Assembly (NCBI RefSeq): GCF_000234665.1
Contig: NC_018327.1
Location: 1-64,000 of the forward strand
Origin: Leishmania mexicana MHOM/GT/2001/U1103
Lineage: Eukaryota > Euglenozoa > Kinetoplastea > Trypanosomatida > Trypanosomatidae
DNA length: 64,000 nt
Direction of reading: 5' to 3'
The notes under the pieces are model-generated. The model worked only from the letters and a program-made list of their open reading frames with translations, did no database searches and was not told where the DNA came from. Positions 40,477 through 50,429 of this stretch are shown here, piece by piece. The translations under genes were made by a program, and so were the position numbers. Every line of letters starts with the position of its first letter. Positions within the stretch are counted from its first letter, which is position 1.

Positions 40477-41055
40477 ATGGAGCAAGCGGCACGCGTGGTG
40501 CAGCTGCAGACCACTGCAGGAACTCTTAGCATCGAGCTTTATAACAACTTCTGCGCCGACTCGTTCTGGCAGCTGGCGAAGAGTGGTCAACTTCGTCGGC
40601 TAACATTCCGCCAGCTGCTGGGCGGTTTCGCGCTCCTTGGCGAAGTAGAAGCAGTGCAGGGCCACTCGACAACGGCAAGCGAAGTAGATACCGCCGCGCA
40701 AAGTCCAGATGGTGTCCCACTACTGCACGTTGGTGCAGGATTACTAAGCTGCAGGCCGACCGTCGGCGCAGTGACCGCGAGTCGCCTTCTCATTACTCTG
40801 TCTCCACAGCCGCAGCTCGACAAGACGCACGTCGTCTTCGGCCGTGTTTACTCGGGCATTTGTACTTTGGCGCAGATATCGCACATGCAGGTGGATGCGG
40901 ACTTCGTCCTGTACTCTCCTGTGACGGTGATGAAGTGCAGCACGGCGGTGCTTTCGAGAGGCACCGCACCACAACGCGCTACGGCCAAATCGACCCCGGC
41001 ATCGTGTGTTGTCAAGTCGCAATGTCCTTCGAGCATTTTGACAACGCTGGAGTAG
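40477..41055 (+). CDS. Degenerate cyclophilin-like protein
   Basis: The 192-aa protein starts like a cyclophilin (TTAGTLSIELYNNFCADSFW) and contains the KTHVVFGRVYSGICTL segment that corresponds to the conserved HVVFG region near the end of the fold. The catalytic FHR and QGGD motifs and the GSQFFI strand are replaced or missing, so it is very unlikely to be an active isomerase or to bind cyclosporin. A short Ser/Thr/Lys tail follows. It probably corresponds to one of the divergent numbered Leishmania cyclophilins (CyP11 from memory). The start is the ATG at 40477, six bases after an in-frame GTG. The role may be in protein binding; this is inference. Confidence 0.75.
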   Translation: MEQAARVVQLQTTAGTLSIELYNNFCADSFWQLAKSGQLRRLTFRQLLGGFALLGEVEAVQGHSTTASEVDTAAQSPDGVPLLHVGAGLLSCRPTVGAVTASRLLITLSPQPQLDKTHVVFGRVYSGICTLAQISHMQVDADFVLYSPVTVMKCSTAVLSRGTAPQRATAKSTPASCVVKSQCPSSILTTLE

Positions 41056-41668
41056 TCACCCTCCCCGCACTCGCCCACCGACAGATCACGGATGCACACG
41101 TCTTCTCTTCAATCCGTAGCGGACTGTCTTCCTTACTTTCCACAACGGAGCCAGCGGCGATGTGGTGGCGCTCAGCGTTTGCCGACGGAAGAAAACGTAA
41201 CAGGAAAAACGAGGCGAAAGCAAGCGACAACCCGCGTATGTGAACAGGGCACATGACCGAGCATAGAGGAGGGACGGGCAATACACTGTGGGTGGTGTGT
41301 GTGTGTGTGTGCTTGGTGATACACGTACCGACATGCTCAGCTACGGTGAAGAATAAGCACTAAAGCCGTATAAGGGTGTGTAGTGTGCAACAGCAGTTTC
41401 TCTCCTCGCCTGCGTACGAAAGGGCCTCCGTCCTCGTCTTGTTGTATCCCTCTTCCATCCCACCTGCATCGCCATCACCGCCCTTTTACCCCACACGTGC
41501 ATCCGCAGAGGCCACCCATCCCCTGCGTTCTGCCCATGGCGTGTATGCGTGTATCTCTCTCTTTACTCACCCTCTTCCTCTTGTTGCCCCACCTGCCCAC
41601 CTTGAAGAATCGTTGTGGCCTGCATATACTTTACGCCTCCCTCCGTGCACGCTCCTCATTAGCCTATC
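41056..41668. other. Intergenic spacer
   Basis: It contains a (GT)n run near 41296-41312 and a long CT-rich region (about 41430-41600) that should drive trans-splicing of the V-ATPase gene. No gene is seen. Confidence 0.65.
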
Positions 41669-42169
41669 ATGTCCTCCAAGGTGTGTGACCCCGAGGCTTT
41701 CCTCTTCGGTATGATGGGAGCTGCCTTATCCCTTGCTTTGGCGAACGTTGGTGCCGCCTTCGGCACGGCCAAGGCCGGTGTTGCGGTGGCGCAGCTAGGA
41801 ATTGTGCAGCCCTCACGCGTGATGCGTGGTATCGTGCCGGTCGTGATGGCCGGTATTCTTGGTATCTACGGTCTCATCGTCTCCGTGATTATCTGCAACA
41901 ACATGAAGCTGAGCGGATACCCGCTCTTCTCCGGGTACATGCACCTTGGGGCTGGACTAGCAGCCGGCTGCGCCTCCCTCGCGGCCGGATATGCGATTGG
42001 CATTGTAGGCGACATTTGCTGCTACGCCTATGCGAAGACGGAGAGAATCTTTGTCCCAATGATTCTGATGCTCATTTTTGCAGAGGCGCTGGGCCTTTTC
42101 GGGCTTATCACTGCACTGCTCATGAGCAACAAGGCGACCTCTGCCATGGGCTCATGCACCGGTAGCTAA
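41669..42169 (+). CDS. V-type H+-ATPase 16-kDa proteolipid (c subunit)
   Basis: The 166-aa protein consists of four transmembrane helices (about 11-33, 53-76, 92-115, 128-152). The fourth helix carries the proton-carrying glutamate E139 in MLIFAEALGLFGLI. The Gly-rich first and third helices (AFGTAKAGVAV, HLGAGLAAGCA) are diagnostic. It forms the rotating membrane ring of the vacuolar ATPase that acidifies acidocalcisomes, lysosomes and other compartments. Length is normal for the family. The ATG at 41669 is the family start. Another copy is known elsewhere on the chromosome in other Leishmania, from memory. Confidence 0.97.
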   Translation: MSSKVCDPEAFLFGMMGAALSLALANVGAAFGTAKAGVAVAQLGIVQPSRVMRGIVPVVMAGILGIYGLIVSVIICNNMKLSGYPLFSGYMHLGAGLAAGCASLAAGYAIGIVGDICCYAYAKTERIFVPMILMLIFAEALGLFGLITALLMSNKATSAMGSCTGS

Positions 42170-44109
42170 GATTGTGGAATTCCTCAGTTGTTTTGGTTTG
42201 CTTTTGTGGCGCCCCTCTTCTCCATAAGCCCTCTTCCCCCGTGCGTATCCCTTTCAGTTTCTCGAGGTCTCTCTCCCTCTGTCTGTCCGTTTCCGATCCT
42301 TGCCGGTGCGTGTGGGGATGGATGGACAGTGTGTGTGTGTCTGTGCGTGAGGTGATGGCAGCGAACTCGGGAAGACATCGTCCTTCTGTCTTTATGTTTC
42401 TCCTATTCTGTTGTTCTGTGGTCTGTGCGGCGCGCGTCGTCGGCTGCTTATCCGTCTTGATGGGGGTGTGCGCCTGCGGTCGTGCACGAAAGGCGGGACG
42501 TATGTTCCTGGTGCTTGTGCGTGTGTGTTCCGTTTGTTACCGAAATGTTTAACGGAGTTACCCCCCCCCTCCCCCTCCTCCTTTCCGATTGGAGCGAGGG
42601 ATGAATCATGAGGAGACATATCCTCACTTGCGAGCACACGCAAACACATGCACCGATTCGGGAGATGTGGATGCCGTGAAGCAAGTCGCGTGTGCCTTCT
42701 TTGGATGATGCATGGATCGCTCTATTCCTCTCCTCCTGTCTCTCTCCTGCGTCGTGCCCCGCTCCCACCCCGCGCGGTTCCGTTTTTTCTCTCCCGCTCT
42801 CCCTGCTCTCTCCCAGTCTGCCTTTAGACCATGGGCCGCGTTTGACACTTAGCGGGCCAATTCGCGCGCAGGAGGTGCCGCTCGCTGCGCGCTACAGATG
42901 CGCCTTTCATAGCCACACGCAACGCGCGTGTGGTGTGTGTGTCCGGCGCAGAAGAGAAGGCGGAAGAGAGCGAGGTGGGAGAGCGATGGCACCGCTGCTG
43001 AAATAGCGAATGTTGGCATGTTTGTGTGTGTGTGTGGGACTGTGGTCGTGTATGCTGTGGTGCAGCCGCGGCGCGGTAAGCGGGTTGCGCGGTGCAAGTG
43101 ACATTGGTGGCCTCCTGTCTTTGCTTTTCTGTTCCTCTCTATTCGCTCGTTGGTGTGGAGAAGACAGGGTGATGGTCGAGGCAACACGGGAGCACATGAC
43201 AAAAGAATAGTACTCATGGGAAGAGTGACATCGCCTTGGGGAGGGACGGAAAGGTAGGCGTTGTGCTGCTTAGTGGAGCCGGCGCCTCACGCTTATACAG
43301 GGACGTAGAGTGAGTACAACGGCGGAGCACGGCGCCGTGCGCGTGTCCTTGCGTGATCCATCGAGTGATAAATAAAGGAACACACAGTGATGTGGGGCTA
43401 TTCGCAGGCAGCCTTCACAAAGGAACGACAGAGAGGATGCCCGCGTTAGAGGCGACTCGAATTTGTTTGTGCGCGCGCGTCAGCAACGAAGCGGGGGAAG
43501 CAGTAGCTCAGCGCTTCTCCTGTTTCTCTGTCACCAGTCTCGGCGCTCTTGTCTCCCTCTCTCACACCTCTCTCCGCTGGTGTGCCGTCCCCCACCGCTT
43601 CTCCCTCCGTACACAAAGATACACGCGCAAACAACACAAAGACACACCAAAAATCTGCGCTTGACTCCGAAAAGAGAATCCTCAGCGACGACTTCTCTAT
43701 TTCTCTCCACTTCGCACTAAACACCAAAGGCGACCACAGTCACCATCCCCTCTGGCATCTCTCGTCCTCCTTTTCTCCACGCACACGCACACACACACAC
43801 ACACACGCATACACGCATACACACGTACCTCCTCCCCGAACCCTTGCACATCATCTCTGCCGGCTTGCGTTCTCTCCATCATCTTTGTTCGCTGTCCTCG
43901 TCGTCAGTTGGCGTACGTCTCTTTCTTTCTGTGATCGGCCTCACTGAGCGGCACTTGGATCTTCGTATCGGTCGTCGTCCCGTGCGTGTGCGTGTGCGCG
44001 CTTGTATTGCCGCGATCGTTTTGGCGCGTCGACGCCGCCGCTCTTTTTCTCCCTCGCCCCTCGAGACAGGCCCAGCCGTGATTGAAAGAGTAAACGACAT
44101 CTTGCAGCT
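42170..44109. other. Long intergenic region, 1.9 kb
   Basis: CT-rich and GT-rich low-complexity sequence, with (GT)n at about 42329-42339 and 43020-43035 and (CA)n at about 43785-43806, followed by CT-rich leader DNA. Open frames up to about 150 codons have low-complexity translations and are not called. Confidence 0.6.
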
Positions 44110-45342
44110 ATGTACGCCGCTCGCCAGCGCTGCGAGAATCCTTGCAGAAGCCAGTATGCCCCTGCGGGTGCATTCCGGCGCCAACCTCCGCGGCGCAAGC
44201 ACTTCTACTCGTGGGTCGCCACGGATAAGACACAGCTGCAGAAAACGGAGAAGCTGGTGCTACAAGGGCTGCCGTATTATCAGGCCAAGATAGCCGGCCT
44301 CAACACCATCTCCACCGACGACATTCGCGAGTTGGACGACAATCCCGTGCGTGTGGCCAACCTCAGCGGCATCACCAAATCTAAAACTATTCGCAACAGA
44401 GCTGATGAGCAGCAGACCACCACTCCTCTCTCGCCTCTTACTGCCCGAAATGCCGCAGCAGAGGTGGAAAAGGATATCATCGTTCTCATTCACGGTTTCG
44501 CCGGTGGGGTGGCGGGCTGGGCGCAAAGCTGGCGCTTCCTGTCGGAGCACTATCGCGTGTATGCCTTCGATCTACCTGGGTTCGCTCGCAGCGAGCGCCG
44601 TGCCTCTACCGCGACGTCACTACCAGAGGCGATGGACTACTTCTGCGACTATATTCACCGCTGGTTCGCACGACTCGACTTTGGGCAGCCTGTCATTATT
44701 CTCGCTCACTCCTTTGGGTGCTTTGTCGCGTCGCATTACGCCATGCGCAACGGGGCCGAATCCATCAAACTACTCCTGCTTGCAGAGCCGTGGGGCGTGG
44801 CGCGCAGTAACGCAAACCGGGTGAAGAAGCACCCGCTGCAGGTGCGTGTGCTGCTGGCACTCTTCTACAACATTGGTTTTCTGGCGCTGCTGCGCGGGGT
44901 AGGACCAATGGGACCGTGGCTGCTGCGCCGCGTTCGCCCCGACTTCGAGGAGAGGTGGGTCACCTTCCTTGGTGACCCCAGCCCCATGTACGACTACCTC
45001 TACCACTGCAACGCGCAGCATCCCCTTGTCGGAGAGAAACTCTTCAAAGCCTGTTGTCACTACGACGTATGCGCAAAGGAGTCACTGCTAGATGCGCTGC
45101 CAGGTACGCTCGACAAGAGCATCGGCGTGGGTCTATTGTTTGGTGGCAAGTCGAGGCTGAATACGCCAGAGGGACCCGAGCTAGGAGCGCTGCTGCGTGA
45201 GAAAGGCGTTCGCGTCCGCATCGATACGCTGGACAACGCCGGCCATCAAATCTTTATGGACGACGTGGCGGGCTTCAACAAGAAGGTCGTCGAGATGGTC
45301 ACGGAGTTGTCTTCGGACTCCTGTCCAACGCTGTCGGTGTGA
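44110..45342 (+). CDS. Alpha/beta hydrolase, ABHD4/ABHD5 (CGI-58) type
   Basis: The 410-aa protein has the oxyanion HGF(A)G motif in IVLIHGFAGG, the nucleophile elbow AHSFGC with S201 (so catalytic, unlike ABHD5 which has Asn there), and the HX4D motif at H379 to D384 (HQIFMD) that supplies the catalytic His and a lysophosphatidic acid acyltransferase-like signature. DLPGFARS at the core and WGVAR further on are typical of the ABHD4/5 group. These act on N-acyl phospholipids and phospholipids, or as cofactors of lipid-droplet lipases. The basic, Arg-rich N-terminus may target the mitochondrion or a membrane; this is inference. The ATG at 44110 is the first of the frame. Confidence 0.9.
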   Translation: MYAARQRCENPCRSQYAPAGAFRRQPPRRKHFYSWVATDKTQLQKTEKLVLQGLPYYQAKIAGLNTISTDDIRELDDNPVRVANLSGITKSKTIRNRADEQQTTTPLSPLTARNAAAEVEKDIIVLIHGFAGGVAGWAQSWRFLSEHYRVYAFDLPGFARSERRASTATSLPEAMDYFCDYIHRWFARLDFGQPVIILAHSFGCFVASHYAMRNGAESIKLLLLAEPWGVARSNANRVKKHPLQVRVLLALFYNIGFLALLRGVGPMGPWLLRRVRPDFEERWVTFLGDPSPMYDYLYHCNAQHPLVGEKLFKACCHYDVCAKESLLDALPGTLDKSIGVGLLFGGKSRLNTPEGPELGALLREKGVRVRIDTLDNAGHQIFMDDVAGFNKKVVEMVTELSSDSCPTLSV

Positions 45343-45826
45343 CCAGGCAGCGAGGGGAGAGATGCTTGCGGGTGTCGTTGTTCGACCTATATTCTTGTTG
45401 ATATTGCTGAGAAGGCGGTGTCTCTCAGTGGAGTGCCGGGGGGACACACAGTGACGATTGCACCGCGTCTGTTGTGACGTCGACTCGGCACTCTGTCTGC
45501 CTCTCGCTCCGCACAGGCTGACGTCGTGTTGTCCGTGTCTACGTTTGCGCTTCTGTCCTGCTGTGGGGGTTATCGCCTTTTGTGTGGCACTCATCATGCG
45601 CTCTCGCAAAGAGGTGGCGGATCTGCTCTACCTGCTCCTTCACGTATGCACGAGGCTCACCTAAGGCGTGGAGCAGACCCCCTCCCCCCCACGCACATAC
45701 ACAGACACGCACGTGCACGGAGAGACACCCTCCGCGCATATTCATTCGTGTGGACGCATGGCGATGCACATCCAGTCAAGCCTGAAGGGAGGCAATGCGC
45801 GCACACGCCTCTCCGCATATAGCTAT

Positions 45827-45851
45827 AATATATATATATATATATATATAT
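45827..45851. repeat. (TA)n microsatellite
   Basis: About twelve TA units in a row. It is the most AT-rich site in an otherwise GC-rich region. Confidence 0.9.
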
Positions 45852-45897
45852 GCTTGCCCTCCTCCTGTTGCGCTTTATTTTGATGGTTTTGATTACC

Positions 45898-45946
45898 ATT
45901 TATTATTATCATTTATTATTATCATTTATTATTATCATTTATTATT
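45898..45946. repeat. 13-base AT-rich tandem repeat
   Basis: Three perfect units of ATTTATTATTATC and a partial fourth, 45 bases downstream of the (TA)n run. In the transcript this would be AUUUAUUAUUAUC, reminiscent of AU-rich instability elements, and it would lie in the long 3' UTR of the hydrolase gene if that extends this far. A structural or recombination role is also possible. Confidence 0.9.
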
Positions 45947-48622
45947 GCTGTTGTGTGCTCGCTTTTCTCCCTCTGCTCTGCCACCCGTCTCCTCGCCTGT
46001 GTTGTTTTACCTCCACGTTGTACACGGCCTGCCTGTCTCCCCTCCCCCTCCACGCGCTCGCAGCCCACCTGTCCTGTACGGCAGCTTATCTCTGCAGATG
46101 TGTGTGCGCTTTTTGTTGGCGACGGCTACTTCTCGGGGCTGTAGCGGCGGAAAGGTGAAGTACCGTCGCCGTGGCGGATTTTGGGATGAAGGAAGACGGG
46201 ATGCATTGCGTTTCTCTTTCTGTTTTCCTGTTTGTGCTGCACCTTTTTGGAGGACTATGGCACCGTGACGCCGATGACACCGTGGCTGTGGTGCTTTCCT
46301 GGAGTGCGTGTTGGGGATGTCACAGTAGATGTGGCTATGTGAATCCATCATGATGACCACCACCTCCTGCGCCGCACACACGCGCCCACAGAATGAGGTG
46401 TGGTGGGCTGCTTCTCTCCTTATCCCCCTCTACCTCTTAGGCTGGAGCGGCTCCACCACAGGAACACATGAGGGCTGCTTGCAAGTGGAGGGAACTGTAA
46501 GAGCGAGAGCCGAGGAAAAAGACGAGAGCGCCGGATGAGTCCCACTTTCAAGTGCATTTTGTGTTGACCAGTGCACTGATTCAATGAACGTGAGGCTGCA
46601 GGCGTGAAGGGGAGAGGTCGAGGGTGTGGAGGCGGCGGGGACAAACACCTGCTTTGTGATGCAGCTCCTCCCCCCTCCCCATGCAACCTATGCAGCTCCT
46701 CACAGGCGCTCACGTCCACTGCTGCACTCGGAGACAGTTGACCGGCCGTCTCGACTTCTCCTATGTGATTTCCTCCCCGGAACTGGGTGGCGCATGCCGT
46801 GTCTCGCACACTTCATGGATGACGTGCGTGTTGTGAAGTACGTGTGTGTGTGTGCGCCTGCGCGCACAGATTTGATCAGCGCCCCGGCGAAGGCAAGAAC
46901 GAACAAAAAAAGAATCATGCAAACACCGAATGTAGTGACTTCTGTGTGTGTGTGTGTGTAAGGGGTGTGAACCCGCAGGAAATGCGAGGGGGCAGGGGAA
47001 GGGGAAGGAAAGACGAGACTGCTGCCGTCTATTGCGTGGGTGGACCCTGCGCACCGCATCTATCTCTCTTTTTGTTCCTTCATCATGCATTGCTGCCCAT
47101 TTGTGTGTACCCGTGTGTGCATGGTGCTTTGCCTTGCTCTGTTGCCCCGCTGCACTCCTAGCCCACAGCACTTTCTCCGCCACCTCCGCTGTCTTTGGTG
47201 CTATCAGTAACACTAGCTTTCCACGAGTTTCCACGGGCACACCCACGGCGACGAGACGCCAAATGCCCATGCCATCGTCTCATCGGTGTCGTGGTGGCTG
47301 CTTTCCGCGCTTTTTTACGATTGCTTCATGTATGTTGTGGCTGCTCAACCCCCTTTGCTTTTTTGCTGCTCCTTCGTCTTTCTGCCCTTCTCGCTTCCTC
47401 TGCTGGCGTAGGCCGATGCGCTCCGAGTCCTTCTTGGCCTGTGCGTTGGGCGTCGGGTAGCCTGTGTAGCGCCTTCATTCTCTTCACCTCTGATTCTCCC
47501 CACGCTGCCTATCGTTTGCGCCGCTTCTTGGCTCTGGCGAGAACACCTGTAGAGTGTCTTCTCCATCCGTCACCCGTTTCTTTCCCTGGCAGGTTTTCCT
47601 TCCGTTTCGACACCATGCTTGACGCGCGCGTCCGGATGCGTGGTTGAGGGGGAAGAAATGAAAAGGCGGGTGCAAAGTGGCATCAGTCTACCGGTTTTGC
47701 GTTTTGAGTCCCTCGGCAGGCGCGCACGCGATTTGAGCTTCTGCTCGTGGGCGCGTGCGTGTGGGCGCTTTTGTCTCTTCCCATTCGTTCTAAAAAGTTC
47801 AACGGTCGCGCTTGCCAATCTCACGTCGTCTCTCTCCCCCTCCTCACCCCCTCCGTGGCTTTCCTTCGGTCCTCACCGCCACTGCGTACCCGCACGTCTT
47901 TTGCTCTCGCTGCGGCAAGGCTGCCAGAACGAGGCGCAGGGGCGAACGAGAAAGAGAGCGGTGACTTCTCCTTGCTCCGTAGCCCATGGTTGATTCCAGG
48001 AGGCACAAAGACATACGCGCGGGTCGCGGGGGGGGCGTCGTGTGTGCCCCTATTCGCTCGCTGTGCTCATGGTTAAATCGCCGCCGTGGCTTTCCAGACC
48101 CTCAGGCAACCGTCCCAAATCCCAGTAAGCGACGAAGCGGAAACACACAAGAGATTTCTTTTACCTTCTTGGAAGCTTGCCGTTCTGCTCTGGCCGTTCG
48201 CCACTCCGGCGCCTTTACGCGTTGGGGCTTCTTGTGCGTCGCCCCGACCTCCCTGGACGCGATGGCGGCAAGGGTGAGAAGCAGAACAGGGTAGGAGGGG
48301 TTTGTGACTCTGTATGTGTGTGCCGCGCTACGGCACTCCTCTTCCTCGCTTGCAACTGTTCAACATGTCTGCTCTTCTGTTTCGTTCGCCAGAACCGACA
48401 CACGGACACACACACACATCACACACACACACGTCTTTCTCAATTCGTCGCGCACTCGCACACATCCAGGTACATCAAGGCAAAGAGCAGTGTCGGCGCG
48501 CATCGAGACACGGACGCACGCACGAGTACGCAGGCGTGAGCTGGCCGCGTGACGCGTATTCAGCTCACGGCTCTCGCTTTCTGCGTAGTGGAGGGTATCG
48601 GAGGGCTTCCTCGGGAGCTATC

Positions 48623-49723
48623 ATGTGGGTAGAGGCGTACCATGCAGCCTGCGCAGAAGTGTCGGCGGATGTGCGGGAGGACGTCAGCAGCAGCGGCACA
48701 ACTGGAGAGCTGATTGTGCGCGGAAATACCTTTGGCAACTTCAAGAACCGCGTGACTGACACCGATGTACAGGCGATACTGGCTGCGCTCCGTGTATGCC
48801 CTGGTATGTCTGCGCTGTATCTCCCTTACAACAACATCACCAGCGAGGGCGGTGTGCTGCTCGGCAAGGCGCTCGGACATCAGCTTGATAGCATTATCAC
48901 ACTCGACGTGCAGTACAACTCACTGGAGGCGGAGGCGGGTGTGGCGATAGCACAAGGGCTGCAGCGGAACGACTCGCTCTGCCATCTGACGCTCGCCGGC
49001 AACCCACTTGGTGGCAGCTGCGGTGCGGCCCTCGGCGAGGCGCTGCGGCAGAACATGAACCTCGCGGTGCTGGATCTCTTCAACACCGACCTGAGCATGG
49101 AGGCGCTCGTGCACATCTGCCGCTCCTTGGAGGTGAACAAGGGACTCTCCTCCCTCAACATCGGGCGACCACTGCTGCACGGAGTTGACGAGCTGGAGAG
49201 CGTCGTGAATCATCTCTCCGTTGCTCTTCAGCGCAACTCCACACTGGAGGAGCTGCACATGGCGTACTTTGGCCTCGTCGATGACTGCCTGCAGACCTTG
49301 GTTCTGGCGCTCTGCGGATCGGCAGTCACGACCCTCTGCATCAAGGGCAACAAGCTGTCGCAGGACGCCGGCCAGCTGCTGGCGCGTCTTCTGGACCGCC
49401 GGCACGACTTCCGAAATCTCGATGTCAGTTGCAACCGTCTGCGCGACGCCGGTGCAGAGGCTCTAGCGAAAGGCGTGGCGCACCACCCTCAACTGGAGTC
49501 TCTGGGTCTTGAGAGCTGCACGATCAGTGAGCGTGGCCTTGTGGTGCTCGTTGAAAGCTTTAAGAGCTGCGCGACTGTGCGTCGTCTAACCCTCTGGGGC
49601 AATGATGTGACGCCGACGGTGGCTTCCGCGCTCACTACAACCTTTTGCGACCTGTGCGAGCTTGATCACATTGACGTCGGCGTTGTGGAGCAGGACGGGC
49701 AACTGGTGGCCTACCGTGCCTGA
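48623..49723 (+). CDS. Leucine-rich repeat protein (RNH1/LRRC34-like)
   Basis: The 366-aa protein consists of about nine or ten ribonuclease-inhibitor-type LRRs (LxxLxLxxNxL), for example SALYLPYNNIT, CHLTLAGNPLG, AVLDLFNTDLS and RNLDVSCNRLRD. There is no signal peptide or membrane segment, so it is cytosolic or axonemal. Related proteins (LRRC34 and others) occur in ciliated cells and the germ line; trypanosomatids have many such LRR proteins. An in-frame extension upstream to 48314 spans the candidate splice site, so the ATG at 48623 is taken. A specific function is not known. Confidence 0.88.
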   Translation: MWVEAYHAACAEVSADVREDVSSSGTTGELIVRGNTFGNFKNRVTDTDVQAILAALRVCPGMSALYLPYNNITSEGGVLLGKALGHQLDSIITLDVQYNSLEAEAGVAIAQGLQRNDSLCHLTLAGNPLGGSCGAALGEALRQNMNLAVLDLFNTDLSMEALVHICRSLEVNKGLSSLNIGRPLLHGVDELESVVNHLSVALQRNSTLEELHMAYFGLVDDCLQTLVLALCGSAVTTLCIKGNKLSQDAGQLLARLLDRRHDFRNLDVSCNRLRDAGAEALAKGVAHHPQLESLGLESCTISERGLVVLVESFKSCATVRRLTLWGNDVTPTVASALTTTFCDLCELDHIDVGVVEQDGQLVAYRA

Positions 49724-50429
49724 CGCGCGGATACCACCGCACAGCGGGCGATGTACACTATCGTGACCACGATGAAAAACGTGTTTGCTTCGGGCGCACC
49801 ACTCGAGAGAAAGGAAAGGATGACTAGGAGATGGGGAGGGGAGGGGACATGTGAACGACGTTGTCGACTCACTACGACTCTGTGTCACGTGTCACTCCGT
49901 ACATTGGATGCGACACGCCGCGTCAGGGGTCTCTTCCGCCTCGTTTTTTGTGCCTCCTACTCGCCCCTTTCTCTTTACTCTGTCCACTTTCTGCGCAGTC
50001 CTCCTCCAAGGCGCAAGCGACTGCCCCTGCAGCCTGTAGGTACTCTAGAGGGAGAGGGAGGAGGAACGAGGGGCCTTATCTCTGGACATGCACCGCCGCG
50101 CATGCAACGCCGTTGCGCACGCACACACTCCCTCGGCATGTGCGTGGTCTTCTGTGCTACACACGTTCCACCACGCTTTCTCCATCCCTACACCTCCGTG
50201 TCGCTCGTCGATCCGAAGCGCGCCTTCCGTCTCCTCACTGCACAAGAAGACTGCAAGGGAGGATAGCACTCATACCCGCGTCCATTACGTGTTGTCAATC
50301 ATCACAGCTGCAGCATCGCCGTCGCTCTGTGCATCGTGTCTTAACCCTTCTTACGCACATCCACGCCTACCCACGGCGGCTCTCTCTCGTGGCTTTCGTT
50401 CTAAGCAGAGGGTGGGTAAAGGGGGGGCG
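49724..50429. other. Intergenic spacer
   Basis: No gene is seen apart from an in-frame open extension of the next gene to an ATG at 50088 (see there). The CT-rich sequence near 50340-50400, followed by AG at about 50406, is the likely splice site. Confidence 0.55.

Larger units (their letters stand above)
45343..48622. other. Long intergenic region, 3.3 kb
   Basis: A gene-free stretch with mixed low-complexity sequence: (TA)n and a 13-base AT-rich repeat at 45.8-45.95 kb (listed), GT/CA runs at 46.95 and 48.41-48.43 kb, and CT-rich blocks throughout. Open frames of up to about 170 codons exist on both strands but have Cys/Ser/Arg-rich low-complexity translations. A CT-rich tract with AG at about 48391 is a candidate splice acceptor for the LRR gene. 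Confidence 0.55.

Noticed and set aside
43488..43510. A tRNA-like AGTAGCTCAG-type stretch
   Set aside because: No cloverleaf, anticodon arm or matching TTC box could be built around it.
45895..46268. Open frames across the TA and AT-rich repeats
   Set aside because: The translation is Tyr/Ile repeats followed by pyrimidine-tract sequence, with no sign of a gene.
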